In this document: positions 38,915-48,534 of the stretch, piece after piece
Layout: each line of letters opens with the position of its first letter
Numbering within the stretch: position 1 is the first letter of the stretch
Source of the DNA: Gammaproteobacteria bacterium
GTDB lineage: Bacteria; Pseudomonadota; Gammaproteobacteria; Arenicellales; UBA868
Assembly: GCA_016776875.1 (NCBI GenBank)
Contig: JADHSN010000001.1
Coordinates: 1 to 53,222, forward strand
Direction of reading: 5' to 3'
Length of the DNA stretch: 53,222 nt
The notes under the pieces: model-generated
Databases searched by the model: none
Seen by the model: only the letters and a program-made list of their open reading frames with translations
Told to the model about the DNA's origin: nothing
Program-made: the position numbers and the translations under genes

Positions 38915-39496
38915 TCAGGAGAAACAAATCCAGGTGGTGGCGATATATTTGTGATGACTCTGAACTTTCTGCCCCTGATGGAGATGTGTCCAAAACGGAG
39001 GAAACAACAAAAGGGTGCCCGTCTCGGGTCTGACACTCACATCCTGATGAAAAAATTCAGTTTGACCCTCCCCATCGGGCAGTGAATTCAGATACCAAAT
39101 AGCGACGAGCTGTCGCTGACTCAGCGGGCCAGGACCTGCGTCTACATGCCATTGGTAAAACTCCCCTTTAGCCGTACGCTGCAGTTGATATCCCATGTCT
39201 TTGAATTTATTCGACGCAAAAAATGGGTGCAGCCCACTTAGCAAAGACAGGCCGAGCTTCAACGACTCGAACAATGCGCCGTCAATGTCCTGCCACTCGG
39301 CTCGCCCCGAAATTCGAAGATCCGTTGACTGTTTAATCGATAGATCAAGCGCGGCATCCGGACCGATGAGGCCCCGCTGATGATGTGGGGATGCCTCAAA
39401 ACGATTCACAATGTCCGCACAACAATCCGAATCCAGCGCATCAGGCAAACAGTAGATAAAACTGCCGGGCTTTAATTCCCGGAACGCTCCGGTCAT
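38915..39496 (-). CDS. 2OG-Fe(II) oxygenase (prolyl hydroxylase-like)
   Basis: A 193-residue protein with the double-stranded beta-helix iron site: HxD in EFYQWHVDAGPG and the distal histidine in PFWTHLHQGQKV, with a lysine/histidine-rich end HHKYIATTW. Features VAIWYLN, GEGQTEFFHQDVSVRPETGTLLLFPP fit the 2OG oxygenase group related to PKHD-type and prolyl 4-hydroxylases. Substrate unknown. The start is taken as ATG at 39496; a GTG at 39508 is possible. It is convergent with dsrE2. Confidence 0.75.
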   Translation of the reverse strand: MTGAFRELKPGSFIYCLPDALDSDCCADIVNRFEASPHHQRGLIGPDAALDLSIKQSTDLRISGRAEWQDIDGALFESLKLGLSLLSGLHPFFASNKFKDMGYQLQRTAKGEFYQWHVDAGPGPLSQRQLVAIWYLNSLPDGEGQTEFFHQDVSVRPETGTLLLFPPFWTHLHQGQKVQSHHKYIATTWICFS

Positions 39497-39593
39497 GATT
39501 TCGCCCACCCATAATGATCAATAAATTCGAATGGTGAACCCACCGGAAAATGGAGGAGCCGAACACTATCCATCCTGAAGCGAAGGTTCATGC

Positions 39594-40409
39594 TCACAAC
39601 CGCCGGTGGGTGAGCGATGGAAAACGCGCTCTTCTTTGTTTCGCGGCGGCTCGATCAATTGTGGCAAGCACGACGCCGGGCGACTCAGAACACTCGCCGA
39701 TCAGCTCTCCCCAAGGCCCCACGATCAGGCTGTGTCCATAGGTTTCCCGACCGTGCGGGTGACGCCCGATCTGCGCCGGCGCGATAACCCAGGCCAGGTT
39801 TTCTATTGCGCGGGCGCGCAAAAGCGTATGCCAATGTGCCCGCCCAGTAGGCACTGTAAAAGCGGACGGGATTGAAAATATTTCGGCACCCCGCTGACTT
39901 AACGCGCGATAAAGCTCTGGAAAACGCATGTCGTAGCAAATCGTCAGCCCAAACATCATCTCCTCAACGGTTGCAGTCACCAAATCTTCTCCCGAGGCAA
40001 TATAGCTCGACTCGCGATAAGCCTCCTCTTCGGAGACCTCAACATCAAAAAGATGAATCTTGTCATAACGACACAGACGTCGACCCGTGCGATCAAACAT
40101 CAAACAGGAATTGGTCACCAGCCCATCAGCTGCGGGAAAAGGGGTAGAACCACCGATGATCACGACGCCCTGGGCTTTTGCCATCTCACTCAAGAACGCC
40201 TCTACCTCTGCGACCCTACGCGCGGCGTCTTGCCGCTGCTCGTTGGTTTCCGCCATTAACGAAAAATTCTCGGGGAGCCCAATCACATCTGCGCCTCGTG
40301 CAGCAGCTTCAATAATTAAACCCCGAGCCGCCTCTAGATTGTCATCCAGAATCTCATGGGAGTTCATTTGAACTGCGGCCAGAACCAGGGAAGAATGGGA
40401 ATCAGTCAT
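39594..40409 (-). CDS. nitrilase-superfamily amidase (Nit1/deaminated glutathione amidase-like)
   Basis: A 271-residue carbon-nitrogen hydrolase with the catalytic triad E47 (IGLPENFS), K117 (YDKIHLFD) and C158 (GLTICYDMRFPELYR). The overall layout, with HWHTLLRARAIENLAWVIAP, YGHSLIVGPWG and a C-terminal ATID, fits Nit1/YbeM-type enzymes that repair deaminated glutathione. In several Gammaproteobacteria a nit gene lies near rng, as here. Substrate is inferred from the subfamily. Confidence 0.88.
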   Translation of the reverse strand: MTDSHSSLVLAAVQMNSHEILDDNLEAARGLIIEAAARGADVIGLPENFSLMAETNEQRQDAARRVAEVEAFLSEMAKAQGVVIIGGSTPFPAADGLVTNSCLMFDRTGRRLCRYDKIHLFDVEVSEEEAYRESSYIASGEDLVTATVEEMMFGLTICYDMRFPELYRALSQRGAEIFSIPSAFTVPTGRAHWHTLLRARAIENLAWVIAPAQIGRHPHGRETYGHSLIVGPWGELIGECSESPGVVLATIDRAAAKQRRARFPSLTHRRL

Positions 40410-40415
40410 CAGCCG

Positions 40416-40817
40416 CTAATTATCGAGCCACGTGGCGGCCGGATCGCCAACCAGAATATCGAGCCTCTGTGGCTCGTCTCCGTTTTCTTGTACCCAGATA
40501 ATCGAGTTCGGTATGCCGAAGGAAATAAGCCATGTTCGAAGATCGTCTGCCCATTGTGCCGCACCCGAATCTGCAAAATGACGAATCTTGATCCGGATCA
40601 TTTCCTCATCATGAACAGAACTCAGTATCTGGCGAACCGTATCGTTGGCTAAAACCGTCGATGTACTCACAACGGCAGGCCAATCAGAACGATCGAGTGT
40701 CATCCGCTGAACCGCTTCTTCATTGGCGGTACAGTCCGCAGTCGCACTGAAAAGCCCCATAACGAAAAATGTTGGAAGCGACTTACATCGATGAAAAAAT
40801 CGAATCATCGAGAACAT
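40416..40817 (-). CDS. putative exported protein of unknown function
   Basis: A 133-residue protein with an N-terminal signal-like stretch (FFHRCKSLPTFFVMGLFSATA) and a hydrophilic remainder containing RIKIRHFADSGAAQWADDLRTWLISFGIP and a final LDILVGDPAATW. The IKIRHFADSG..WA..L...L..FGIP region faintly recalls OmpA-like peptidoglycan-binding repeats but lacks a convincing full motif. It begins directly at the rng stop (TAAATG) and sits where a large yhdP gene is often found. No firm family. Confidence 0.6.
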   Translation of the reverse strand: MFSMIRFFHRCKSLPTFFVMGLFSATADCTANEEAVQRMTLDRSDWPAVVSTSTVLANDTVRQILSSVHDEEMIRIKIRHFADSGAAQWADDLRTWLISFGIPNSIIWVQENGDEPQRLDILVGDPAATWLDN

Positions 40818-42329
40818 TTACATCAGCACCACATCATATTTTTCTTGATTTTGGGACGGCTCAACCTGAAGATGAATCGGCTTACCAATAAACTCCTGAA
40901 GATCTGCAAGACCCGTTGACTCCTCGTCCAGCAAAAGATCGATTACCGATTGAGCGGCGACAACAAGATAGCCTTTCGCCCCAAAGGCGCGCGCTTCTCG
41001 TAAAATTTCGCGAAAAATTTCATAGCACACCGTTTGGGCGGTTTTCTGGGTACCGCGGCCACTGCAAACGGGACACGTTTCCGAAATGCCGCGCTCCAGA
41101 CTTTCTCGTGTTCGCTTGCGGGTCACTTCTACCAAACCGAGCACCGACATATCAGCAATCTGACAGCGGGTTCGGTCACGAGCCAGCGCACGTTCAAATG
41201 CGCTAACAAGCTGATCCCGATGCTCCTCATCTTGCATATCAATAAAATCAACAATAATAATGCCGCCAATATTGCGAAGCCGGAGTTGGCGCGCAATCGC
41301 TTGCGCGGCCTCCATATTGGTTTTAAAAAGCGTCTCCTCGAGATTTCGTTTACCGACAAACCGACCCGTGTTGACATCAACCGTGGTCATCGCCTCCGTC
41401 TGGTCAAATACCAGGGAGCCCCCCGATTTGAGATTGACCGTTCGATCGAGGGCTTTTTGAATCTCGTCTTCAACCGAGTAAAGGTCGAAAATCGGCCGCT
41501 CTCCCGGGTAAACCTCAATCCGGCTCGACATTTCAGGCATCAAATCATCGGCAAACTGACGCATCAAGGCGTAGGTTTCATGAGAATCAACCCGGATTTT
41601 CTCGACGTCGTCCCGGGCAAGATCACGAATGACCCGAAGCGACAGCGGTAAGTCTGCATGAATTAGCTGAGTCCCTTTTGCCCCTGCCATCTTCTGTTCA
41701 ATTTGCCGCCAACTGCGGTTGAGAAACTCAATATCTTTCCCAAATTGAATTTCTTCCTGAAATTCGGCGACCGTTCGAACAATAAATCCCGCTGCCATGG
41801 ACTGTTGGTCAATCGCCGCGTCGAGCGCCTCCAATAATCGCACCCGTTGATCGAGATCTTGAATGCGCTGAGAGATGCCCCGATGCGTAGACCCTGGCAG
41901 TAAAACAAGATAGCGTGACGGAATCGACAGCTGGGTGGTCAGTCGGGCACCCTTACTGCCAATCGGATCTTTCGCAACTTGAACCACGATCTCTTGACCC
42001 TCATGCACCAGGTCTGCGATATCTGGTTTTGAGACTTTTGCTTCTGATGCTGTGACTTCAATCCTTTCTACTTCATCACTTAAGCCCGTTGCATCAGGAC
42101 GATGGGAAGTAAAATCAGACGCGTGCAAAAAGGCAGTGCGCTCGATACCAATATCGACAAACGCGGCCTGCATCCCGGGCAATACACGCACGACTTTTCC
42201 CTTGTAAATATTGGCCACAATGCCGCGACTTCGGCTGCGCTCAATGTGCAACTCCTGAAGACTGCCATTCTCAACAACGGCAACGCGTGTCTCCTGCGGC
42301 GTCACGTTGACTAATAGTTCTTCGCTCAT
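40818..42329 (-). CDS. rng: ribonuclease G
   Basis: RNase G is an endoribonuclease that matures the 5' end of 16S rRNA and degrades mRNA. Start set at 42329 (MSEELLVNVTPQETRVAVV), which matches the family start and overlaps the maf stop as ATGA; the extension to 42353 does not. The 503 residues have an S1 domain (about 38-120: GNIYKGKVVRVLPGMQAAFVDIG), the catalytic metal site MTTVDVNTG, GGIIIVDFIDM, and the zinc-link CPVCSGRG. Short length without a C-terminal scaffold separates it from RNase E. Confidence 0.95.
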   Translation of the reverse strand: MSEELLVNVTPQETRVAVVENGSLQELHIERSRSRGIVANIYKGKVVRVLPGMQAAFVDIGIERTAFLHASDFTSHRPDATGLSDEVERIEVTASEAKVSKPDIADLVHEGQEIVVQVAKDPIGSKGARLTTQLSIPSRYLVLLPGSTHRGISQRIQDLDQRVRLLEALDAAIDQQSMAAGFIVRTVAEFQEEIQFGKDIEFLNRSWRQIEQKMAGAKGTQLIHADLPLSLRVIRDLARDDVEKIRVDSHETYALMRQFADDLMPEMSSRIEVYPGERPIFDLYSVEDEIQKALDRTVNLKSGGSLVFDQTEAMTTVDVNTGRFVGKRNLEETLFKTNMEAAQAIARQLRLRNIGGIIIVDFIDMQDEEHRDQLVSAFERALARDRTRCQIADMSVLGLVEVTRKRTRESLERGISETCPVCSGRGTQKTAQTVCYEIFREILREARAFGAKGYLVVAAQSVIDLLLDEESTGLADLQEFIGKPIHLQVEPSQNQEKYDVVLM

Positions 42330-42934
42330 TTTTCGATGCGCCGATGATGCCAAGTCGGATAAACGTTGGCGTTCTTGAGCAGCCTGAATGTCTCACGAAT
42401 TGGCAGGCCCATCACGCCATAATAACTGCCCCGAAGATTCTCGACGAAAACCGCCGCCCGACCTTGGATCGCATATCCACCCGCCTTATCAAATGGCTCC
42501 TCGCTCGCACAATAATCATCAATTAATGCCTCGGAAAGCGAGCAAAATGTCACTTCGCTGGTCACGATTTCCGACGCCTGTCGGTTATTCCAGAGCACAC
42601 TCACCGCTGTCATGACTTCATGTGTCCGGCCCGACAACCGCCTGAGCATTTGCTTGGCATCAGGCTCACTGATTGGTTTACCAAGCGCCTCGCCGGCCAC
42701 CACCACAGTGGTATCCGAACCCAGAAACACATCAATTTTTGAATCAGGTCCCAGCATCTTTTGGGCGGCAACTGCCTTCATCATACTGAGGCGTTTGGTG
42801 AGCGATGATGGATCCTCGCCCGGCATCATCGTTTCATCTACTTTAGGCTCCACAATCTCAAACTCATATCCTGCCTGCCTGAGAAGCGCGGCACGACGTG
42901 GCGACTGGGATGCGAGACATAAACGAGTCGTCAT
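42326..42934 (-). CDS. maf: Maf/YceF-like nucleotide pyrophosphatase
   Basis: Maf proteins hydrolyse non-canonical or canonical nucleoside triphosphates and are linked to septum control. The 202 residues include LASQSPRRAALLRQAGYEFEIV, the FLGSDTTVVVAGEALGKP motif, LSGRTHEVMTAVSV, DKAGGYAIQGRAAVFVENLRGSYYGVMGLP. The ATG at 42934 overlaps the rlmH stop by one base, making it more likely than the GTG one codon earlier. Confidence 0.93.
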   Translation of the reverse strand: MTTRLCLASQSPRRAALLRQAGYEFEIVEPKVDETMMPGEDPSSLTKRLSMMKAVAAQKMLGPDSKIDVFLGSDTTVVVAGEALGKPISEPDAKQMLRRLSGRTHEVMTAVSVLWNNRQASEIVTSEVTFCSLSEALIDDYCASEEPFDKAGGYAIQGRAAVFVENLRGSYYGVMGLPIRETFRLLKNANVYPTWHHRRIEK

Positions 42935-43413
42935 CACACTTTACCGGCCCGGTGATAGGGGAGACCTTCTAATATCGCGTAGCTACGATATAACTGCTCT
43001 GCAAGGATGACTCTCACGAGCGGATGGGCAAGTGTGAGTGATGATAAAGACCACTTGGCATCAACAGCGCTTAAAACCTGTGCCGACAATCCCTCCGGAC
43101 CACCGATGATAAGGGCAATATCGCGCCCCATATGCATCCAGGTACTTAACGCGCCGGCCAATGTCTCTGAGTCGTAACAACGACCCGTTTGATCAAGCGC
43201 AATCTGATAACTGCCTTTCGGAACCGCCTGAAGCAATCGCTCACCTTCTTCTTGAACCACTTGGTTTGACGGCGACTTATTGCCCCGCCGCGGACTCTCC
43301 ACCTCGATGAGTTCAAGCGACACGCCTTTACTGAGGCGTTTGGCATACTCCGAAAAACCGCGATCGACCCAGTCAGGCATTCGGCGCCCCACAGCCACCA
43401 GATTGATCCGCAT
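42934..43413 (-). CDS. rlmH: 23S rRNA pseudouridine-1915 N3-methyltransferase
   Basis: RlmH is a SPOUT-family methyltransferase that modifies pseudouridine 1915 in helix 69 of 23S rRNA. The 159 residues contain MRINLVAVGRRMPDWVDRGFSEYAKRL, the knot SAM-site IALIIGGPEGLS and the conserved end LYRSYAILEGLPYHR. Length is as usual (~155). It is 3 bases after rsfS and overlaps maf, in the standard rsfS-rlmH order. Confidence 0.96.
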   Translation of the reverse strand: MRINLVAVGRRMPDWVDRGFSEYAKRLSKGVSLELIEVESPRRGNKSPSNQVVQEEGERLLQAVPKGSYQIALDQTGRCYDSETLAGALSTWMHMGRDIALIIGGPEGLSAQVLSAVDAKWSLSSLTLAHPLVRVILAEQLYRSYAILEGLPYHRAGKV

Positions 43414-43416
43414 TTT

Positions 43417-43815
43417 TTAGGCCTCTGTCGAGCCTTCGACCTGTTGTCCCCTAGTCCGACTAAGTTGCAAGCCCAGACGCTCGTTCCAGAGTCCTTCAAG
43501 ATCATAAAACTCCCGGGTCGCAGGCACCATCAAGTGCACAATTACGTCGCCAAAATCCAGTAATACCCACTCGCCTTCGCTCTCACCCTCTGCGCCGATC
43601 GGTTTAAGGCTGTATTTAACCCCCGCCTCGCGAACCTTTTCCGCAAGTGCCATCACGTGCCGAGTTGAAGTACCGCTCGCCACCACCATCCAGTCTGCGA
43701 TCTGAGTGAAAGGGCGAATATCGAGCTCGAGAATATTTTCCGCTTTGGCATCATCAAGCGCCTCAATAATCCACTGGCGAATGCCGTCCAGATAATTTTC
43801 AGTTTCATCATTCAT
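43417..43815 (-). CDS. rsfS: ribosomal silencing factor RsfS
   Basis: RsfS binds ribosomal protein uL14 and prevents subunit joining in poor growth. The 132 residues have the family core AENILELDIRPFTQIADWMVVASGTSTRHVMALAEKVREA and GEWVLLDFGDVIVHLMVPATREFYDLEGLW. A C-terminal extension rich in charged residues follows. It overlaps the end of nadD by 8 bases. Confidence 0.96.
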   Translation of the reverse strand: MNDETENYLDGIRQWIIEALDDAKAENILELDIRPFTQIADWMVVASGTSTRHVMALAEKVREAGVKYSLKPIGAEGESEGEWVLLDFGDVIVHLMVPATREFYDLEGLWNERLGLQLSRTRGQQVEGSTEA

Positions 43816-44449
43816 ATAACTGATGCTCCCTTATGTATTGAGCGATAGCAAGAGGTACTTTCATTTCGACTGACTTTTTTTTGGCTAAATCCAACCGGAT
43901 GTCTGCCGATGAAACATCAACCGGAGGCACTGCCACGGATTTGATCCAGCCTGTGCTGCCGGGCAACGGCATCACACCATCTCCCGTCTCACGCTGGCGC
44001 CACCAATCAGGAAGTGGGTTCGGAAAAGTCCAGCCCGGTCGATGCATCACCGCGACTCCAGCAAGATCAAATATCTCCTCCCATCGATGCCAAGAGGGCA
44101 AATTGAGGGCGGCATCTAATCCCACGGCTAAGCACAATGTTCGATGAGGGTGCTCGGCTCTTAATTCACTCAGCGTCAATATTGAATAAGAGGGTCCGAC
44201 TCGATTGATCTCCCGCGCATCAATTGTAAATAGCGGCTGCGCCGCGATGGCTAAGCGCAACATCGCAACACGGTGTTGTGTCGATGCAATGGGTGATGAT
44301 CGATGAGGCGGCTCCCCCACCGGCAACCAAATCACATTCGTGGCATTAAGTGACTCACACAATCTCGTGACCGCTTGTAAATGTCCGATGTGCACCGGAT
44401 CAAACGTCCCGCCAAAAACAATGAGGGGCGTATGATCGAACTCAGACAA
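43808..44449 (-). CDS. nadD: nicotinate-nucleotide adenylyltransferase
   Basis: NadD makes nicotinic acid adenine dinucleotide in NAD synthesis. The 213 residues have the nucleotidyltransferase signature IVFGGTFDPVHIGHLQAV, IWLPVGEPPHR, and the C-terminal VDVSSADIRLDLAKKKS (S-x-x-x-R motif). It is 18 bases after proA and overlaps rsfS, as in many Gammaproteobacteria. Confidence 0.95.
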   Translation of the reverse strand: MSEFDHTPLIVFGGTFDPVHIGHLQAVTRLCESLNATNVIWLPVGEPPHRSSPIASTQHRVAMLRLAIAAQPLFTIDAREINRVGPSYSILTLSELRAEHPHRTLCLAVGLDAALNLPSWHRWEEIFDLAGVAVMHRPGWTFPNPLPDWWRQRETGDGVMPLPGSTGWIKSVAVPPVDVSSADIRLDLAKKKSVEMKVPLAIAQYIREHQLYE

Positions 44450-44467
44450 CCGAACGGTCCGTCATCG

Positions 44468-45748
44468 TTAAGGGCGAGTCGTCCCGTCCCCAAAAACAAC
44501 ATATTTCTGAATGGTCAGGCCTTCCAGTCCCACAGGGCCACGCACATGCAAACGATCCGTGCTGATGCCAATTTCGGCGCCCAAACCATACTCAAAACCA
44601 TCTGCAAACTGGGTGGAGGCATTGACCATCACCGAGCTCGAGTCCACTTCCCGCACAAATTGCTGACTTCTCTCAAGATTATTGGTCACAATCGCATCCG
44701 TATGACCTGATCCATAGCGCCCAATGTGGTCGATCGCCTGGTCGACGCCATTCACGATTCGAATCGCGAGAATAGGCGCCAGGTACTCCGTACGCCAGTC
44801 ATCTTCAGACGCAGCCTGGCAATCAGGGACCAACTCGCAGGTCCGTTCACACCCTCGAATGTCGACGCCCGCTTCTCGATACTTCGGCATCAATTGTGCG
44901 AGAACATTCGATGCGTTGGCCGAATCCAGCAACAGCGTTTCCATTGCACCACAAACACCATAGCGTCGACACTTTGCGTTAAACGCGACCGCCACCGCCT
45001 TATCGATATCAGCATCGGAGTCAATATAGACGTGGCAGTTACCGTCCAGATGTTTAATCACTGGCACCCGGGCATCCGCGCTGACTTTTTCAATCAGGCG
45101 CTTGCCGCCGCGCGGCACAATCACGTCAATGTACTCAGGACTGCCCAGCATTGCTGTCACGGCCTCACGATCGGTCGTTGATAGTACTTGGATAACATAC
45201 TCGGACAAGCCTGCGTCGGTCAGGCCGAGGGATAGGCACGCTGAAATTGCTTGGTTGGAATTTAATGCTTCTGAGCCGCCCCGCAGAATTGCGGCGTTGC
45301 CCGACTTCAAGCATAAACCCGCCGCATCTGCCGTGACGTTGGGTCGCGACTCGTAAATAATTCCAATGACGCCCAACGGCACCCGCATCCGGCCGACGGT
45401 AATGCCAGAAGGGCGGGCATTCATATCATCAATCTGCCCTACCGGATCCGGCAAAGCCGATATCTGAGTTAACCCCTCAGCCATCGCATTTACCCGGTCG
45501 GGTGTTAACTCCAATCGATCGAGTAGGGCGGATGACAGGCCCGACGCATGAGCCGCCTCCAGATCTTTCGCATTAGCGGCGAGGATATTTTGCGCCTCAC
45601 GGCTAATCCGCTGGGCCATCGCTTCGAGCGCGGCGTTCTTCGTGCCTGTGCTTGCTTGCGCAATTTCCTTTGACGCGAGGCGCGCATTTCGCCCTGACGT
45701 ATCAATCCACGCTCTAATCGAGTCAGACAAATGTAAAACTTTATTCAT
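44468..45748 (-). CDS. proA: gamma-glutamyl phosphate reductase
   Basis: ProA reduces glutamyl-5-phosphate to the semialdehyde in proline synthesis. The 426 residues show ALDH-fold features: [58 protein letters not shown], the catalytic cysteine in [14 protein letters not shown] and [23 protein letters not shown]. It is 4 bases after holA. proB is not in the window. Confidence 0.96.
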   Translation of the reverse strand: MNKVLHLSDSIRAWIDTSGRNARLASKEIAQASTGTKNAALEAMAQRISREAQNILAANAKDLEAAHASGLSSALLDRLELTPDRVNAMAEGLTQISALPDPVGQIDDMNARPSGITVGRMRVPLGVIGIIYESRPNVTADAAGLCLKSGNAAILRGGSEALNSNQAISACLSLGLTDAGLSEYVIQVLSTTDREAVTAMLGSPEYIDVIVPRGGKRLIEKVSADARVPVIKHLDGNCHVYIDSDADIDKAVAVAFNAKCRRYGVCGAMETLLLDSANASNVLAQLMPKYREAGVDIRGCERTCELVPDCQAASEDDWRTEYLAPILAIRIVNGVDQAIDHIGRYGSGHTDAIVTNNLERSQQFVREVDSSSVMVNASTQFADGFEYGLGAEIGISTDRLHVRGPVGLEGLTIQKYVVFGDGTTRP

Positions 45749-45752
45749 GTTT

Positions 45753-46796
45753 TCAGTTATTTAACACAGTATTCCGCTGCAACATGGTTATACCACAAAG
45801 CAATAAAACAGCCCGCTCCACCTCCGCCCATGCGCCGCCCGCGGTCTGGGTCCGCCCTTTAATCACGCGGTCAGTGAATGCCAGCTGGCTCAGTAACTGT
45901 CCTAACGCATCCGAACTCAGTCTCTTTAACGCCGCGCTGATATAGCGCTCACGACTTCGCCAGACCCGGAACTGCTGAAAAACATTTCGCTGATCAGCAC
46001 CCGCCGCCATCTCTTTCGACATGGCATAAAGGGCTCGGACCTCTCTGGCAATTGCCCAATTTATCAAAATAGCCTCGTTCCCTTCCCGTTGAAGCCCGTA
46101 AAGCATTCTTAAAGCCGTCATTGCCTTCCCGGCCAATGCCTCGTCCACAAGAGCAAAAACAGAAAATCTGGCCTGATCGGCCACCAGAACTTCCAGTCCC
46201 GACTCATCAAGTTCGCGCTCTCCCAAAAGAAGTGGCAGCTTATTGATCTCCTGAGCCGCAAAAAGCAGATTGCCTTCTGAGTAATAGGCGAGCCGATCAA
46301 TTGCGCCACGAGTCGCCTTAACGCCGTTGGCTCGAAGCCGGTCCGATATCCAAGCGGGAAGTTGCTGGGCCGTTACGGCCCGGGCTTCGACTGAAGTCCC
46401 TGAGGACTCGACCGTCTTAAACCATTTGCTCGATTGAACCGCTTTATCGACCCGACCCAGGATAATCGAGAGATGATCACTGGGGTCTGCCTTCTCAATA
46501 AATTCAATGAGCGCTTTTGCGCCCGCATCACCGGGCTTCCCAGTGGGAAGTCGAATCTCGAGCAACCGGCGAGTGGAAAATAACGACAGCGACTGACCGG
46601 TATCGAGTATTTGCTGCCAATCAAGATCAACGCCGGCTGTAAAACGCAGCACCTCGTCGATACCCTGCTGCCGCGCCGTACGACGAATCATGTCGGCACT
46701 CTCCTCAATCAGGAGTGGCTCTGCGCCAAAAATCAGGTAGGTGTTCGACAGCCCTTTCTCAAGCTGGTCGGATAGGGCGTTAGACGCTATTCGCAA
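45753..46796 (-). CDS. holA: DNA polymerase III subunit delta
   Basis: HolA is the clamp-loader subunit that opens the beta clamp. A TTG at 46796 is chosen: GGGAGG lies seven bases upstream and the sequence from there ([32 protein letters not shown]) lines up with the HolA start; a TTG at 46814 would place the ribosome site inside the gene. The 347 residues include [32 protein letters not shown] and the three-domain helical pattern through INKLPLLLG and a C-terminal collar domain. Length is normal. Confidence 0.93.
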   Translation of the reverse strand: MRIASNALSDQLEKGLSNTYLIFGAEPLLIEESADMIRRTARQQGIDEVLRFTAGVDLDWQQILDTGQSLSLFSTRRLLEIRLPTGKPGDAGAKALIEFIEKADPSDHLSIILGRVDKAVQSSKWFKTVESSGTSVEARAVTAQQLPAWISDRLRANGVKATRGAIDRLAYYSEGNLLFAAQEINKLPLLLGERELDESGLEVLVADQARFSVFALVDEALAGKAMTALRMLYGLQREGNEAILINWAIAREVRALYAMSKEMAAGADQRNVFQQFRVWRSRERYISAALKRLSSDALGQLLSQLAFTDRVIKGRTQTAGGAWAEVERAVLLLCGITMLQRNTVLNN

Positions 46797-46819
46797 CGTG
46801 CGACCTCCCGCCAAGCGCT

Positions 46820-47344
46820 CTAAACATAGACAGCAGTTAGGGGGTCGGATTCTGGCGCTTTCATTGCGATGCCATCGAGCCGTCGGATAATTCGGCGGGT
46901 CACTTCCTCACGCATCGATTTTTTCAAGGCCTCTTCTTCTTGCTTTTTTTGCAGGAGATCGGTACTGCTGTATTCAAGCTCACGGCTGAAATTCAGTGAC
47001 GTATTACCCACGAGTATCTTGCCCTGACGATCAACCACGCGATACAAAACGTTGTACTCAAGCGTGTATCCTGTCGCCGTACCGTTGCTATCAACAGAAA
47101 TCACCTTGCGGGTATATTGCACTGTCGCGAGATCAATGATGGCAGTCGCTGATTCCGCGTCCTTCACCGGAGTCACGCCGCTCTGCGTCAGGGCCATTCG
47201 TAGGTCAACAACGAGCTGATTATCCTGTCCCGTTACCCAGGGTTTTGACAGGATGGGTCCAAGTTCGACAAGACCTCGTAATTGAAAACCACAGCCGGCA
47301 ACCAAGCCGACCAACGCAAAAATGACGAGTTTTTTCTTCAGCAT
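46820..47344 (-). CDS. lptE: LPS-assembly lipoprotein LptE
   Basis: LptE is the outer-membrane lipoprotein that plugs LptD and completes LPS export. The ATG at 47344 has GGGAAG six bases upstream; two preceding TTG codons are less likely. The 174 residues begin with a lipoprotein signal ending LVAGC (C18), then GFQLRGLVEL, which matches LptE, and later LEYNVLYRVVDRQGKIL. It links functionally to lptC-lptA-lptB at the other end of the window. It sits between leuS-side genes and holA, as usual. Confidence 0.9.
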   Translation of the reverse strand: MLKKKLVIFALVGLVAGCGFQLRGLVELGPILSKPWVTGQDNQLVVDLRMALTQSGVTPVKDAESATAIIDLATVQYTRKVISVDSNGTATGYTLEYNVLYRVVDRQGKILVGNTSLNFSRELEYSSTDLLQKKQEEEALKKSMREEVTRRIIRRLDGIAMKAPESDPLTAVYV

Positions 47345-47366
47345 CAACAACTTCCCAAAACAATTA

Positions 47367-48479
47367 TCAACGGATCAAGGACTGGCTCACATTATAGCGA
47401 GCGCGCCCGTCGGCGGGTTCTAAAAAAGGTCGTAGGACCAGTTTTCCCGGGTAGCGCTTGGTCATGAAATCGGTCTGGGCTTGCACGATGTCCTTTAATG
47501 GATACACCTTTGAAACCAGTGGCCGTAACGATCCGTTGTTAATCAGAGACACCAGCGCGCGAAAAACCTCGCGAGACTGATAAGTGCATCCAAACACCGT
47601 GAGATCCTTCAAATAAAGCGTCCTCAAATCGACCTCTGCCATAGGACCTGCAATGGCGCCGGAGGTCGCAAGACGACCACCCGGACACAGGGCATCGAGA
47701 AATTTACCGAATTGATCCCCCCCAACGACGTCAATGACGACTGTAAAGTCCTCTTTTGGGAGGGAGGCGTCTCTGTCCAGCACGCTTTGTGCGCCCGCGG
47801 CTAAAACCGCATCCGCTTTGGGGGCAGCTGCAATCGCAGTGACCCGAGCGCCTTTCTGGCGAGCCAGTTGGACCGTCGCCAATCCAACGCCACCCGACGC
47901 GCCCGTCACGAGGACTCGGTCATCATCGATCACATGTGATCGGGTCAGAAGGTTCAGCGCGGTGCCGTACGCACACGGCATGGCGCCAATCTCAATGTCC
48001 GTCAATGGGGATTCACTCACATCAAATAGTTGATCCGCCGACACGCAGCAGTACTGTGCGAACGCGCCATCGCGCTCAGAGCCCAGCGCCTCAAAATAGA
48101 CCGGTGCGCCCGATTTTTCGATCGGCTGGTTCAGCGCACAAGTGACGCGGTTTCCAATCTCCGGTGAACTCACCCCGTCACCCAGTGCAACCACTTCACC
48201 GCAGAGATCGCCGCCTTGTATGCGAGGAAACTGCAACGCGCCGCCCCATGCGCCATCAGCGTTGATCTCTCCGGACACCGCATTGGTGGCAGCAGTCACG
48301 GTTTTGGCATACCACCCGAGGCGCGTATTAATGTCAGTATTATTCACGCCGGCTGCCGACACCCGGACCAGCACTTCGCCGGCCTTGGGTTGTGGCGTCG
48401 GAAGATCATTGCGCCAGACCAGTTGTTCCGGTCCGCCGTGACCGACCAGCTGAACGCCAAACATCGTTTCAGGTATCAC
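47367..48479 (-). CDS. MDR-family oxidoreductase (alcohol dehydrogenase/quinone reductase-like)
   Basis: A 370-residue medium-chain dehydrogenase. It has the N-terminal GroES-like domain (GEVLVRVSAAGVNNTDINTRLGWY, RIQGGDLCGEVVALGDGV) and the nucleotide-binding motif VLVTGASGGVGLATVQLARQKGARVTAIAA. The substrate and whether a structural zinc is kept cannot be settled by eye. A GTG at 48479 is used; an ATG at 48464 is possible. It is inserted between leuS and lptE, which are adjacent in many relatives, so it may be a later arrival. Confidence 0.82.
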   Translation of the reverse strand: MIPETMFGVQLVGHGGPEQLVWRNDLPTPQPKAGEVLVRVSAAGVNNTDINTRLGWYAKTVTAATNAVSGEINADGAWGGALQFPRIQGGDLCGEVVALGDGVSSPEIGNRVTCALNQPIEKSGAPVYFEALGSERDGAFAQYCCVSADQLFDVSESPLTDIEIGAMPCAYGTALNLLTRSHVIDDDRVLVTGASGGVGLATVQLARQKGARVTAIAAAPKADAVLAAGAQSVLDRDASLPKEDFTVVIDVVGGDQFGKFLDALCPGGRLATSGAIAGPMAEVDLRTLYLKDLTVFGCTYQSREVFRALVSLINNGSLRPLVSKVYPLKDIVQAQTDFMTKRYPGKLVLRPFLEPADGRARYNVSQSLIR

Positions 48480-48534
48480 GCGTCAACCACTCATGGGCGT
48501 CCGTAGGCGTATCAATTCATCCGGGCTGTCGATC

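Noticed and set aside
38915-39496. Functional link of the 2OG oxygenase to the tusA-dsrE2 operon
   Set aside because: It is convergent and separated by a strong terminator; nothing in sequence supports shared control.
39538-39611. Nine-base inverted repeat ACCCACCGG ... CCGGTGGGT across the 3' end of the nitrilase gene
   Set aside because: The loop is over 50 bases, one arm is coding and no T-run follows; insufficient for a terminator call.
41034-41651. 205-residue frame opposite rng
   Set aside because: Fully antisense to conserved rng sequence, with no ribosome site or family resemblance.
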